From Viridothelium virens (Eukaryota > Ascomycota > Dothideomycetes > Trypetheliales > Trypetheliaceae): a stretch of DNA of 64,000 bases. Of this stretch, positions 11,600-22,407 are shown piece by piece. The stretch covers positions 273,265-337,264 of the forward strand of contig ML991799.1 of NCBI GenBank assembly GCA_010094025.1, read 5' to 3'. The notes under the pieces are model-generated. The model was not told the origin of the DNA and did not search any database. It worked only from the letters and a program-made list of their open reading frames with translations. Position 1 is the stretch's first letter. Each line of letters starts with the position of its first letter. Position numbers and translations under genes: made by a program.

Positions 11600-12889
11600 C
11601 TATTTTCCCGCTTCAAAAACGACCTTCTGAGCTTTCATTTTGTCAAATATGTCATACCCTTCTACTGCTTCCGACAATGGCATGATCTTGTCGGACATGA
11701 ACCTGCAAGGAATCAGGCTTTAACAACATCAGGCCATGATTATCGGCAATGCACTTACCCAAGCAGATGCTGCTTTTTCTCCAGCATCTTCAATGCTTGC
11801 GGGAATATCGATCGGACCGGGCAGCGACCCATCTGGACTCGAAGGTTCTTACCGTATGCTTGGTTCCCCGTCCACGGAATCTGCAGTAAAATTTTTGCAT
11901 CAGTCTCATGTTCTGATTTGTCAGATGTGCCGCTGAACTCCCAAGGCTCAGCTCTGCGAGAGACTTTCAAACTCCAAGGTGTCTCAGGCTCACCTCTCCA
12001 TTGTGCACACCAACGCTACTGATAACACCCCAAGGCCTTAGCAGCTCAAAGCCCATCTTTAACGCCGGACTCAGACCGACAACTTCAATCACCACATCTG
12101 CACCTCTTCCATCAGTAAGTTCTTTTACCTAATAGTCAAGTGTAGTTAGCACAAATCATCTTCCAAGGACCATTGATAGTTCACCCTCTTATCCAACCCC
12201 TCCCGATCCTTTTGAAAATTCCATGGCTCTGCTCCTAAGCTCTTTGCCAATTCCAACCTGCTCTCCACACTATCCACGGCCAGTAAGTGCTTCGGCTTAT
12301 AATCCTCGGCATTGATGCACGCACACAACCCCACCGGTCCACACCCAATGAGCACCACCGTCAAGTCCCGAATCTGCTCTGGCGCAAAATTGCTGAATGC
12401 ATTACTCGCCGCAAAATATCCCGTCGGGAAGATATCTGCCATCAGCACCAACACGTTCTCCTTAATCTCCGGCGGGGCCTTCATCACCGTCGCATCCGCC
12501 AGTGGTACCCTCACATACTCGGCCTGCGCTCCATCCAATGCTGCGGTCCCGAACAACAGGCACTTCTCGCACCGCGAACTGTGTCCGTCGCGGCAGTAGA
12601 AGCACTCTCCACACGATGTCGTGAATGGCGACACGATGCGGTCGCCCTTCGCAACGCTCTTGACTGCGGATCCGGCCTCGACTACGCTGCCGGTGAACTC
12701 GTGGCCCATGATGAAGCCGGTTGGGGAGGGCTGGTGGCCGCGGAAGACGTGCAGCTCTGAGCCGCAGAGCGCTGTATATTCGACCTTGACGAGGATGTCC
12801 GTTGGGTCACGGATGGTGGGCACCGGGCGATCTTCGAGAGCGACGACGTGAGGAGATTTGAAGACGACGGCTTTCATGGTGTTCGACAT
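11600..12889 (-). CDS. Zinc-dependent alcohol dehydrogenase family protein
   Basis: Four exons, 12889-12185, 12128-11994, 11880-11759 and 11702-11600, give about 354 residues. The N-terminal GroES-like domain has a catalytic-zinc cysteine in YTALCGSELHVFRG, the histidine and glutamate in GHEFTGSV, and four cysteines of a structural zinc site at about residues 95-115 (CGECFYCRDGHSSRCEKC). The Rossmann domain has GCGPVG and an Asp after strand two (LAVDSVESRLELAK), which favours NAD over NADP. It should oxidise an alcohol or reduce an aldehyde in the cytosol. The sequence resembles the threonine/sorbitol and glutathione-independent formaldehyde dehydrogenase groups, and the substrate is unknown. 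I chose the ATG of MSNTMKAVVF. An in-frame ATG at 13015 would add 42 residues with no known domain. Confidence 0.88.
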
Positions 12890-15485
12890 CTTCGGGACAG
12901 GCTTTTTAGAAGTTGGTGACGCGCTTGCGAAGAAGGAAGTGTTTGATAGGCTTTCGTAGAAGAAATAGACGCTATCTTTCTTAGTTGCCCACTGGTGGAC
13001 TTCACCTGGAGTCAACCTGGATGGGAGGGAAGCCTACTTCTCGAAACTGCGAGAGAGTACACACTCGGCCTTGGACAAAAGCACGTTGAAGTCATCGCAG
13101 CCATGGCGCTGGGTATATGTAGCTGCGAATCTCTGGGACCGCGGCACCCATGTCCGAGGTTTGCAAGGACTGCGGGGTCAGGGATCAAGGTAAGGTAAGG
13201 TGCTATGCTTAGTAGGAAAGATACATACCTTACTCTACGTAAGTATGCGGGGCACTCGACTTTAACTTCCTGCCTTACGACCTTGGGAAGTGACCCTCAT
13301 TGGCTACTGGCCTGCCATTAATTGGAGATGTTGACAAAGTCTCAGACTAAACGGAACGTTTGCGGCGCAGCTTTGCTGCACAGTCTGCCCAAACAACAAA
13401 AGCAATTTGCATTTGACCACAAGTTATTCGGCTCAACCCAGGTCAATAAATACAATAACTGCAAAGCCACCCAGCAGCGCAAGCAGCGCAGAAGCCTGGC
13501 TCAGACAGCGCCCCATTGAAAGCCTAATATTTGGTGAAGATGCCTGGGTTTTCCCGCTGGACCGCATTCTATATTGCTTGTTGAGAGAAGAGTAATGTTC
13601 AAATCAGGCTATCTGGAGACATTCTTTGATGCTGAAATGGAGGCGAGCGGTCCAAGGATATGGGGTTTTGATACGCTGGCGGCTAATTTAGAGCGGGAAG
13701 CAGAACGGATTGCGTTTCGCGCATTCAGGAGCCTGTTGTTCATATTCTACCAATGCTCGAGGATGTATTGCCATTGACTTCAGAAATCCCGGCATGCTAG
13801 CAATCGAGGGAGTCTTACCAAATATTCTCGAGTTGACTTCTTGAGCTCGGAAATAAGAAAACCAGCCAGAGGCGGGAAAGGTAGGGTAATCTCGTGAACT
13901 CGCTTGATACTGACAGGCCGAGGTTCTGTTGGTATATGTATATGTATAGCGCTTGGATGAATCCACAAATTTGCTGAGATAAAGAGTGGACGCTCGCACT
14001 CTATCCTTCACGAGCTGACACGGGCTTGGGCTGACGACGAATGAGGCTGAATGTCGCAGATGTCTCATCTTGAGAAATATACCGCTCTACCAGTAAGACT
14101 TGTTTGAATAAGCGTGTTTCCCAGGCGTAAACGGCATACGGGGTATCCTATTGGCACATCCCTCTCTTAGAACTGTACCTCTTTGCAACATCGATTCCGC
14201 ATATCCACAAATTTTTTCCCAGATACTGTACCGCTCTTCGGAGTGATCCGGTCGTCACAAGGATGTCCTTTGTCATGCTGAGTCGGAGATCCACAGCTGC
14301 AATCTGCATTGCATCCGTATTGAGTCACCAGATGCCGGCCCTTCCGATCGGATCTCTGGGACCCATAGCCAAGCAGTGCGTGTGAGAGAGAGAAGAATCA
14401 GCAAGTTGCAAGGGTATAGCTGCATCCGTGGTGCCATCTTGCTCCATGTCTTCGGAAACAGGGCCAGAAGAAGTAGGATCGCCTGTATGAGAATACCATC
14501 CGTGGCTTTTATTAAGGCCAGCGCGCGGAAGAACTGCTGCTCTCGTTACAGCGCATGAGCGGAAGACTGCTATGAAGGGAAAAGGCAGTTCTTGTATTTT
14601 TTCTGCTGAACCTCATCAATATTCTTCGCTCATATCGGAGTGATGGTGTAGTCCGTCGTAGACTGCAGTGCACGGACGAGTTACTGAGACATCGATAAGT
14701 CTAGCGCCAGTGCGGCGTGGGTCCGGAGAAGGACCCCCCCCCCCCCCTCTTTTTTCAATCGCGGAGGTGTAAAAACTCCGCATTTTGACAAAATGGCCGA
14801 AAACTTTTTTCAGAATCTCGAGACAAAATTGATATCGATTGGTAGCGCGTGGCTCTAAGAGTTGACCTTCGTATTGCCAACATGATCGGTGTTGTGGAGT
14901 ATGAGCTAGACGGGAAGGGAGACGGATTGGGGGTGGATTTGTATGGAGACGACGGTTTACAGCAAAAATTGGGGGTCTGAGTTTTTGAAACATATTTACA
15001 CTTATGAAACAAAATGTCTCACTGAGTTCACCTTCGAGTTCTGAGTATAATCGAGAAGGCGGATGGGGAGTTGTGGGGGACGAAAGGTGGACGACAAGAA
15101 CGAAGAAGTGCCTATGGAAAGCCCCCGGGAACGACATTTTTGTCGAGAATATCTGACTTGAAATCCTACTTGGATAGTGTCAGAGAGATCTCACGGAACA
15201 TGACCGACATGTCTTCAGCCTAAGATGACACTGATATACCCCGTAGCGTAGAAAGGTTAGCATCGCCTTCGCCGTCTAACCCCAAAAAATATGTATAGCA
15301 AGTTGGCCGAACCAAGACTATCAAGAATCTCCTGCTCACTATCTCTATCGAATATTATTAGCCAAAGATTTACGTATGGTATATGTATGCATTGCAGGCC
15401 GGCATTCGTTCAATCTCTACCTAAGATCATCCACAGTCGTTCCGCATCTTCTCGCACATCATACTCCTGACCTCTCAACCAGTGA
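12890..15485. other. Intergenic, 2.6 kb
   Basis: Short open frames only. A run of 14 C is at 14,734-14,747. Degenerate TACCTTAC/GTAAGG words occur near 13,190-13,255. A 173-codon minus frame (14616-15137) crosses the C run and has no sensible composition. No gene is supported. Confidence 0.45.
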
Positions 15486-16932
15486 TCAAGTCATTCTCTC
15501 TGCCCTGCTCAGACACAAATCCACCGTCTCCCAAAACCGCGCTACATTCACCCCCCTTGGAATCCTCACTCCGTCCCTGTCACCCTCGACCTTGCGCGCC
15601 ACCGTCCTTCCAACTTGGCCCACCCCCTTCTTTCCCCCAGACCCTGTTACGTCCCCAATCGCATCATCTCTCACCACATCCACAGACCAACGTTCTCGTT
15701 CTCCTGTCTCTCGGCCGTCTCGGAACAGCGCCGGCGCAAAGACAGCAGCGACAGCTAGGGGATCGTGGAGCGGTGGGCCGGTAGTCATGCCGAAGACTTC
15801 GGCATAGGTGGTGGCGAAGAAGATGAGGATTTCATGGAAGAGGGGTCGAACGGAAGGACGGGTGATAGATGAGATGGAGGAAGCGGGTATGGAAGGCGGC
15901 GCTGTGGTGCCGTGGAGGAGTTTGGCGCGCACAGACTCGGTAGCAAAGACGAGATGAGTAATGTCGAGAGGGATGAGAGTGGTTTTCGCAGCAAGAGCCG
16001 GATTGGAGAAGAGGGAATGGGCGGCTTCGGGATCGCACTACAGTGGGTGCTTCGTTAGTCGTGGAATAGACTCAGCAGTAATAGAGGAGACAGGTAGGCC
16101 GCGTTGATGCTCAGAGGAGAAGGGGGATGCATACGAAGATGTTGAACTCGGCGTACGGCGTCCAGTTACCAAAACTGTTGCTACCGTAGTTCTTAGTTCC
16201 CAATTTCGCCTCGTTAAACCCGCCGCCGACGACACCACCCATGATGCTGAGACCGGCGATGTGTGATACCAGGTCAGGATGCAAGAGGAAGAGTATCGCA
16301 ACATTGGTGAGAGCTCCTGTGGCGACGAGCCAAGCGGATTGGGGCGGACTGGATCTTAGCGCGCTATACATCGCTTCGATAGCGGATGTATTGATTTGTG
16401 CAGGCATAATCGGATTCGGAAGGAGCGTGGTCCCATCAAGGCCGGAGCTGCCTGCAAAACTATGATTAGAAGGGACCTTGGAGGCTGATGGGTAGGCGAG
16501 CGAGATACCATGAATTGCAGCCGCATGCGCTGGAGCTCTACAAAAAGGCTTGGAAGCCCCAGAATAGACTGGTATATCTCGACGGCCTATAGCTTCAAGA
16601 ACAGCGAGTGTGTTGTAAGTCGTATTTTCGAGAGGAGCATTCCCGTGAACGGTGCTAATCCCCAGTAGCTTCAACGATGGGTGCATCGACGCCATCAGAA
16701 TAGCAAAAGAATCCTAGTGTCGTGGCTCTCAGCTTCCACATTTTGCTCTGACAAGTTCCGGAAGAGACTACATACATCATGTCCTATCACTGGATTAGTA
16801 TATAGCACAAACGGGGTCTTGAAGGTCCAAACCCGTATCGCAGTCAAGCCATAGATTAGTGGGTCGAAAACCAGCCTTCGAGTAAAACTCCCAAAGGGCG
16901 GAAGGATCCTCAGGTATTTCTTGTTTGTCCAT
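15486..16932 (-). CDS. Inosine-uridine nucleoside hydrolase
   Basis: Hydrolyses the N-glycosidic bond of ribonucleosides to base plus ribose, in purine and pyrimidine salvage. Four exons: 16932-16833, 16783-16776, 16713-16135 and 16037-15486, about 412 residues. The calcium-binding signature DCDTGHDD is at residues 30-37. It is assembled from three exons, the middle one only 8 bases long, which supplies the last two bases of the Gly codon plus His and Asp. Further family marks are the LLGISTVHGNAPLENT segment, VATGALTNVA, the SIMGGVV strand, and WTPYAEFNIFCDPEAA, which carries the conserved Asn and Asp near the active site. The C-terminal third is longer and less conserved than in bacterial enzymes, as in fungi. 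The coding strand is C-rich around 15,780-16,010 and then G-rich. Confidence 0.9.
16776..16783 (-). other. 8-base micro-exon of the nucleoside hydrolase gene
   Basis: The exon GACATGAT is flanked by a 49-base intron (16784-16832) and a 62-base intron (16714-16775), both GT-AG. It completes Gly34 and encodes His35 and Asp36 of the catalytic motif. Skipping it would break the frame and remove a metal-binding Asp. Confidence 0.85.
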
Positions 16933-17659
16933 GCTAATCAAAGATTCAAACAATTGGTCTGAAGGAACAAATACGGTTGTGTCAAAGAGCGACTGAATTT
17001 TTCAGATTGTCCGGAATTTAGAGACTAGAGTGAGATTGTGCTGTTACCATTTTGAAAGTAATTGAAGTATAACCAACGGAACACATGCATGCAAACACCG
17101 TCTAGCCCTCTATGCAGACTTTGTTGGCATGATGACTTGCATCGGTCTGTTTGTGTAGGAATTCCGTTTGTAGAGATATCGGCGTCGGGCCGGAAAATAT
17201 CGTAATCGCGCAAGGAAAGCGCAGGGAAAGTCGTCGATCTTTTGAACCTTCACATTTTCCGGGGGCCACTATTACGATAGTTCAGATGCTGGAAAGGAAA
17301 GGACTTCATCAAGGGATTTTGGGTAGCCCTTTCTCTATCCAGTATAACCCAAATAGGTCCTTAGGAGATATCGAGCTATAAGGGGCTGCCTTCCTTGCTT
17401 TTTCCAGCCTTGAGCGCTTCCTTTATAATGCAGCGCCAATGATTTGTCCTTAGGCACCAACTCAAGGCTGACAACCTCACCACTCGGTCGCTGACAGACT
17501 GAGGTGATGGCATGACCTAATTACAGCTGTACACGTAAGAGAGGGACGACTCTCCGAAACGACGCCTCCGAATGTAATGATAATGTTTTGATGGGGATGA
17601 GACTTTAGTCGACCGACAAGGCTGATAACATCTTTGAGCTTCTCTCGAGCGTATCCAGC
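16933..17659. other. Divergent intergenic region, nucleoside hydrolase and reductase promoters
   Basis: Shared upstream region of two divergent genes. No gene or clear motif is seen. Confidence 0.45.
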
Positions 17660-19576
17660 ATGGCCTTGGGATGGCATTTCGTTGACCTCACTGATGAGCA
17701 GAAAGCGCAAAGGAGAATTACTCTTGATATCGCGGCGAATGTCGCCCAATACTCAGCTTTAATTCCTCTGTTGTGTCTTCAGATCTATTTTCTCTTTCTA
17801 GTATTAGGCAACAGACGCAGCTCCCAACATGGTCGTCTGACTGCTCCCTCTCTCTATCTGTATCCGCCAGCTGGAGATAGACTTCGATGGTCTAGTCGAA
17901 TACGAAGGGTTATAACGGATCTCGTATGGTGGGCTGGTACCCCAGTTGGAAGGGAATGGGGTACCACGGGTGAATGGCTTCTTGGGGCGATTTGGGGAGC
18001 ATGGCTTTTGCTACTCTCCACGGTGTATACTGGAAACGGTATGAGCTTCAGTCATTTCAGCCTTGCTGTTGTGTTTCCCTACCGAACTTTCCATCCATTA
18101 TCTCCTACCACGGACCATTGCTGAGTAGATCAATCTCAAGACTATTTCCACGTCACGAAGCGTTTCGGCATTGTCGCAGCCTCTCAACTACCGCTTCACT
18201 ACCTCCTGGCACTTAAGAGTCCATACTCGCCGCTGCAGTTGCTCACGCGACTATCCCACGAACAGTTGAACCGCGGTCACCAGGTGCTAGGAAGGACAAT
18301 CACCGTTTTCTTCTACGCTCATGGGGTCCTCTACCTCAATTTTTTCATCCAAAGCCACTCACTTCTTTCGCACCTCAAAGGTCGTGTAGTTCTCCTTGGG
18401 CTACTCGGCCTCATCTCCTTCACCCTCATCGGCACCACCTCTCTCAGCGTCCTCCGCACCCGTTCCTACCGCCTCTTCTACATCACCCACATCACCCTCG
18501 CCACGCTCCTCCTCCCCATCCTCTTCTTCCACGTCCACCACATCCGCCTCTACATCTGGGAATCCCTCCTCATCTGCCTCCTCCACTCCCTCTCCCGCTA
18601 CCTCTCCACCCGCACCCTCCGCGCCCGCATCTCCCTCCTCCCCAGCAGCAGCACTCCCCTCCTCAAAATCGACATCCCGCTCCCCCAACCACACTCAGCC
18701 ACCTGGCGTCCAGGCGACCACGTCTACCTCAGCCTCCCACCCCAACACGACCTCAACACCCCAGCGCACCTCCTCCACCGTATCCTCGCCAGCACGCGCT
18801 CCAACCCCTTCACCATCGCCTCCAACCCGCTTCGCGACGGCACCATCACGCTGATCGCGCGCGTGCGCGACGGCTCCACCAAGCGCCTCGCAGACGTCGC
18901 TGATTCGGGCTCTGACCGCGCAGTGAAGGTTCGAGTCGAGGGGCCCTATGGCGCGGTGCGGCATCTGCCTGACCTTAGGCTGTTCGACCGGGTGCTGTTG
19001 GTCGCGGGGGGTGTGGGCGGCACGTTTGCGGTGCCGATATTTCGGGGGCTGCGATCTGCGGGGCGGCTGGGCGCTGAGGCAGGGGAGAGTGGGGGGAAGG
19101 TGCGGTTGGTGTGGTTTGTGAGGGGGGAGGCGGATGCGGAGTGGGCGGTTCCGAAGGAGGAAGAGGAGAGGGAAGCGTGGAGGCGTGATATGGAGATTGT
19201 GGTGACGGGAGGGAGGACTGCTACGGGTGCAATGGTGAACGGGAAACGGGTTGTCGGAGGGAGAAAGCAGGATAATGTTGACTCTGGTGCCGAGGAAGAC
19301 ATTGAGCTCGCGGAACGAGAGGGTTTGTTGGATGAGGATTCGGTCGATGATGACAACGGAGGCGATGCACGGAAAAGTGGCAACATCCAAGCCGCAAGAG
19401 GTAGGGAACGTCTCGTAGAGTGTCTTGATGAACTATTTGCGGGAGGGAATGGAGAGGTCATGGCGGTCCTGGTCTGTGGACCACCAGCTATGGGCCGCTC
19501 CGTTCGCGCCCAGGTGCGGCAGCGAGCCAGACACGGTATGCAAGTTTTCTTTCATGCAGAAGAGTTTGGATTGTGA
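17660..19576 (+). CDS. Ferric reductase-like flavocytochrome (AIM14 type)
   Basis: Moves electrons from NAD(P)H through FAD and two haems across a membrane, to reduce iron or make superoxide. Two exons, 17660-18038 and 18141-19576, give about 604 residues. The N-terminal half has several membrane helices. The block HVTKRFGIVAASQLPLHYLL is characteristic of the AIM14 branch. Histidines spaced for paired haems follow, in SHEQLNRGHQVLGR with FFYAHG and in FYITHITLATLLLPILFFHVHH. The FAD-domain motif is NPFTIAS at about residue 365, then VEGPYG. The nucleotide-binding part has VAGGVGGTFAVPIFR. A 70-residue acidic insertion interrupts the C-terminal domain before the CGPPAM motif. The middle of the gene shows the strongest C-rich to G-rich switch in the window. 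It is convergent with cysteine dioxygenase. Confidence 0.87.
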
Positions 19577-19888
19577 GACATTGGTGTTTATTATGTTCGT
19601 TCATAACACCCGTTCGGATTGAATTCTACCATGAGCGGTGGAAAGGTAATGGATTGATATGATTTCGAGAATGGGACGCTTATCATCCTAAGCGAATATA
19701 CCTATCTTCGCAAGATGTATTCCGGTCATCAATGTTTGGAGTTGTATGTCGATCGAGTTCATGAATTTGAAGGATGAATTATAGCTTTACGTACGGCAAT
19801 GAGATAGAAAGTGGTACAATCTGATGATAGGCATGTTGTTTCTGGAACCTAGACTAGCAACTATCTTGAAAGTCACCAGGGGCACTGC
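19577..19888. other. Short convergent intergenic region
   Basis: 3' ends of the reductase and cysteine dioxygenase genes. Nothing else is seen. Confidence 0.5.
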
Positions 19889-20594
19889 TCACAAAGATGC
19901 AGCAGTCTTCACTCTCTTGCCAAATTCCGAGTAGTTTTGGCCTTGCTTAATCAGAGTAGCCTTGCCTGACTCGCGACTGTAGATACAAAATCCGAAATTG
20001 GCGGCATTCGGAGGTGTATATACTGTGTACCCAGATTAATTCTCTCCTGCTAGTCCTAACCAATCCAAACTTACAGTGCAGAGATACGGCAAGGTTGCTA
20101 GGATCCGGGTTTGAGATTGTATGTAAACCGAGTTTATCAGACATGTACGTGACTTCTTCTTGACCAAACGTTTGCTCGTGGGTCACTTCTGGCGGTCCAG
20201 GATTGCTATGATCGGGCCATTTGTATCGAGTCTCCTTCAGTGAGCCTTTGAGGACTTTCATAATGCAGTGGGCATTGGCATGGTCATGTATCGGACTTCC
20301 TTTTGAAGGATTCCAGACAAGAATGAGGATATTACTCTTGCCATTGCCTTGATCGACCAGGTTTCGGGTATAGTTGGATGCGCTATCCGCCAAGGCAAAT
20401 TGCTCCCAATCGGCTTCACATGATTTGTAATTTCTCATGAGCTCCTGGAGCTTTACCTCGTCGACTTCTTCAGAATCAATGCCTGACGTCGGGCCTAGTA
20501 CGTCCCGGAGATCTGCCAGAAGACGTTGGAAGGGCGCAAGAGTAGGAGGTTGGCCTTGAGCGGCTGTACAGGAATCCTTGCTAGAGCTCATCAT
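19889..20594 (-). CDS. Cysteine dioxygenase
   Basis: Oxidises L-cysteine to cysteine sulfinate with Fe(II) and O2, the first step of cysteine breakdown, in the cytosol. Two exons, 20594-20075 and 20022-19889, with a 52-base intron, give about 217 residues, close to the usual 200-230. The cupin iron ligands are His103 and His105 in [10 protein letters not shown] and His158 in LGLHTISN. Cys110 and Tyr175 sit at exactly the spacing of the Cys93-Tyr157 thioether crosslink of the mammalian enzyme. The intron falls one base into the Leu codon just before Tyr175, which independently supports the splice. The start is the first of two adjacent ATGs. The gene is divergent from the DRG1 GTPase with a 480-base gap. 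Confidence 0.95.
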
Positions 20595-21074
20595 GGAAAT
20601 CTAGGAATGGCAATGGGCTTGAGAACCAAAGGAAAATGAATAGAATTTCAAGTACATGAAGAAGCGATTAATCAAGGACAAAATGGTGAACACGGGAAGA
20701 TGTGAGCAGTAAAAGTGTGCACTTCCAAGATCGAGCTCCCAACAGAAGCAGGTACACAGAACTCACTTGCCTTTGTTACAGCCATTGCAGCGCATTGCTG
20801 GACAGGTGTTGCGATTCGCTATCGCCCTTTCCAAAAAGTGGAGTGTGATGTATTAAACCGCAAACTCGGGTGCAGTTTCCACTTTCCAGTTTCCAGGCTG
20901 TTGGAGCCGCACGGCCACATTCCGAAGAGCCCCACGAACCGCAACCCCCACCACTAACCTTGGCGCCACTTTTTCTCATCCTCGTCTTACTTCAACATCA
21001 GAAATTTGTGACCCGTCGACCGACTGGAATTTAAACCCAAAACCTCATATCCACTAGCAGGCATCGGACTCACC
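20595..21074. promoter_or_regulatory. Divergent promoter region, cysteine dioxygenase and DRG1
   Basis: 480 bases lie between two divergent start codons, so both promoters must be here. I could not pick out a convincing sulfur-regulator site. Confidence 0.5.
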
Positions 21075-22407
21075 ATGGCGACTACCGTAGACAAGGTACG
21101 TGGCACGTATTCTGCGTGAAATAGCACAATGGCTAACTCCGTCAACCCCACCAGATCAAAGAGATTGAATCGGAAATGGCCAGGACACAGAAAAACAAGG
21201 CCACCTCGTTCCACCTGGGTCAATTAAAGGCCAAGCTCGCAAAGCTCAAGCGCGAGCTCCTCACCCCCTCGTCGAGCGGTGGCGGGGGTGGGGCTGGATT
21301 CGATGTTGCAAGAACTGGAGTTGCTAGCGTTGGCTTCATTGGATTTCCGTCTGTTGGGAAAAGTACCCTGATGAGCAGATTAACCGGGCAACATTCAGAA
21401 GCGGCAGCATACGAGTTTACAACCCTGACGACTGTACCTGGTCAAGTCGTCTATAATGGAGCCAAGATACAGATGCTAGATCTTCCGGGAATTATCCAAG
21501 GTGCTAAGGATGGTAAAGGTCGAGGAAGACAGGTCATTGCTGTGGCCAAGACATGCCATCTGATTTTCATTGTGCTGGATGTCAACAAGGCACTCACGGA
21601 TAAACGAGTCATTGAGACTGAATTGGAGGGATTCGGCATCCGCATCAACAAGGAGCCACCGAACATCAAGATCACCAAGAAAGACAAAGGTGGGATAAGC
21701 ATCACGAGTACGGCGAATCTGACCCATATCGATCACGATGTAAGTTTCACCATGGGTAGCGGCGTCAACGTATACTTATGATCACCCAGGAGATCAAAGC
21801 TGTGATGAATGAATATCGTATTGCCTCGGCTGATATTGCGATCCGCTGCGATGCGACCGTCGACGACCTCATTGATGTGATAGAGGCCAAAAATAGAAGC
21901 TATATTCCAGTCATATATGCGCTAAACAAGATTGATGCAATTTCCATTGAGGAGCTGGATATTTTGTATCGGATCCCACACGCGTGTCCAATTAGTTCCG
22001 AGCATGGCTGGAACGTCGACGAGCTCATGGAACAGATGTGGGATAAGCTTAATTTACGGAGAGTGTATACCAAACCAAAGGGAAAACTACCCGACTACTC
22101 GGAGCCAGTTGTCCTGCGAGCTACGGCTTGCACGGTGGAAGATTTTGTAAGCCGCTCTGGAACTATGTTGGTGGCCTCGGCTAACGGTTGTTAGTGCAAC
22201 GCCATCCATAAGACAATTGTGGAACAGTTTAGGACGGCGATTGTCTATGGAAAGTCTGTCAAGCACCAGCCCCAAAAGGTCGGCCTGTCCCATGAACTGG
22301 CCGACGAAGACATTAGTGAGTCGCTCGCTTCTTTCCCGAGAATCCATAAGTTACGTATCTATTGGTCAATTCTGACTCATGAACCAGTCACAATCATAAA
22401 ACGATAG
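21075..22407 (+). CDS. RBG1: DRG1/Rbg1 family GTPase
   Basis: Ribosome-associated GTPase of the Obg-HflX superfamily, which helps translation and works with a DFRP/Tma46 partner. Five exons: 21075-21095, 21155-21739, 21790-22146, 22195-22315 and 22388-22407. The product is about 367 residues, the same as animal DRG1. The first exon codes for only seven residues and the last for six plus the stop. Motifs in order: a basic N-terminal helix-turn-helix, G1 GFPSVGKST at about 70-78, the TTLTTVPG switch, G3 DLPG at about 116-119 with the RGRGRQV-like stretch after it, G4 NKID near 247, then the C-terminal TGS domain ending VTIIKR. All introns are 48-72 bases. A transcript that keeps the introns would stop early. 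Confidence 0.96.

Noticed and set aside
12890-13015. N-terminal extension of the alcohol dehydrogenase to 13015
   Set aside because: It adds 42 residues with no family similarity. The internal ATG sits directly before the conserved MKAVVF start.
13688-14068. 126-codon minus frame
   Set aside because: No motif, no splice partners, and low-complexity Thr-Tyr repeats from a short TA-rich tract.
14616-15137. 173-codon minus frame
   Set aside because: It runs through a 14-base homopolymer and has no recognisable motif or plausible composition.
18396-18854. 152-codon Ser/Pro/Thr frame
   Set aside because: It is a shifted reading of the C-rich part of the ferric reductase exon. The reductase frame has the haem and FAD motifs.
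18401-19461. Minus-strand frames of 97-231 codons opposite the ferric reductase
   Set aside because: Composition shadows of the plus-strand gene, with no motifs.
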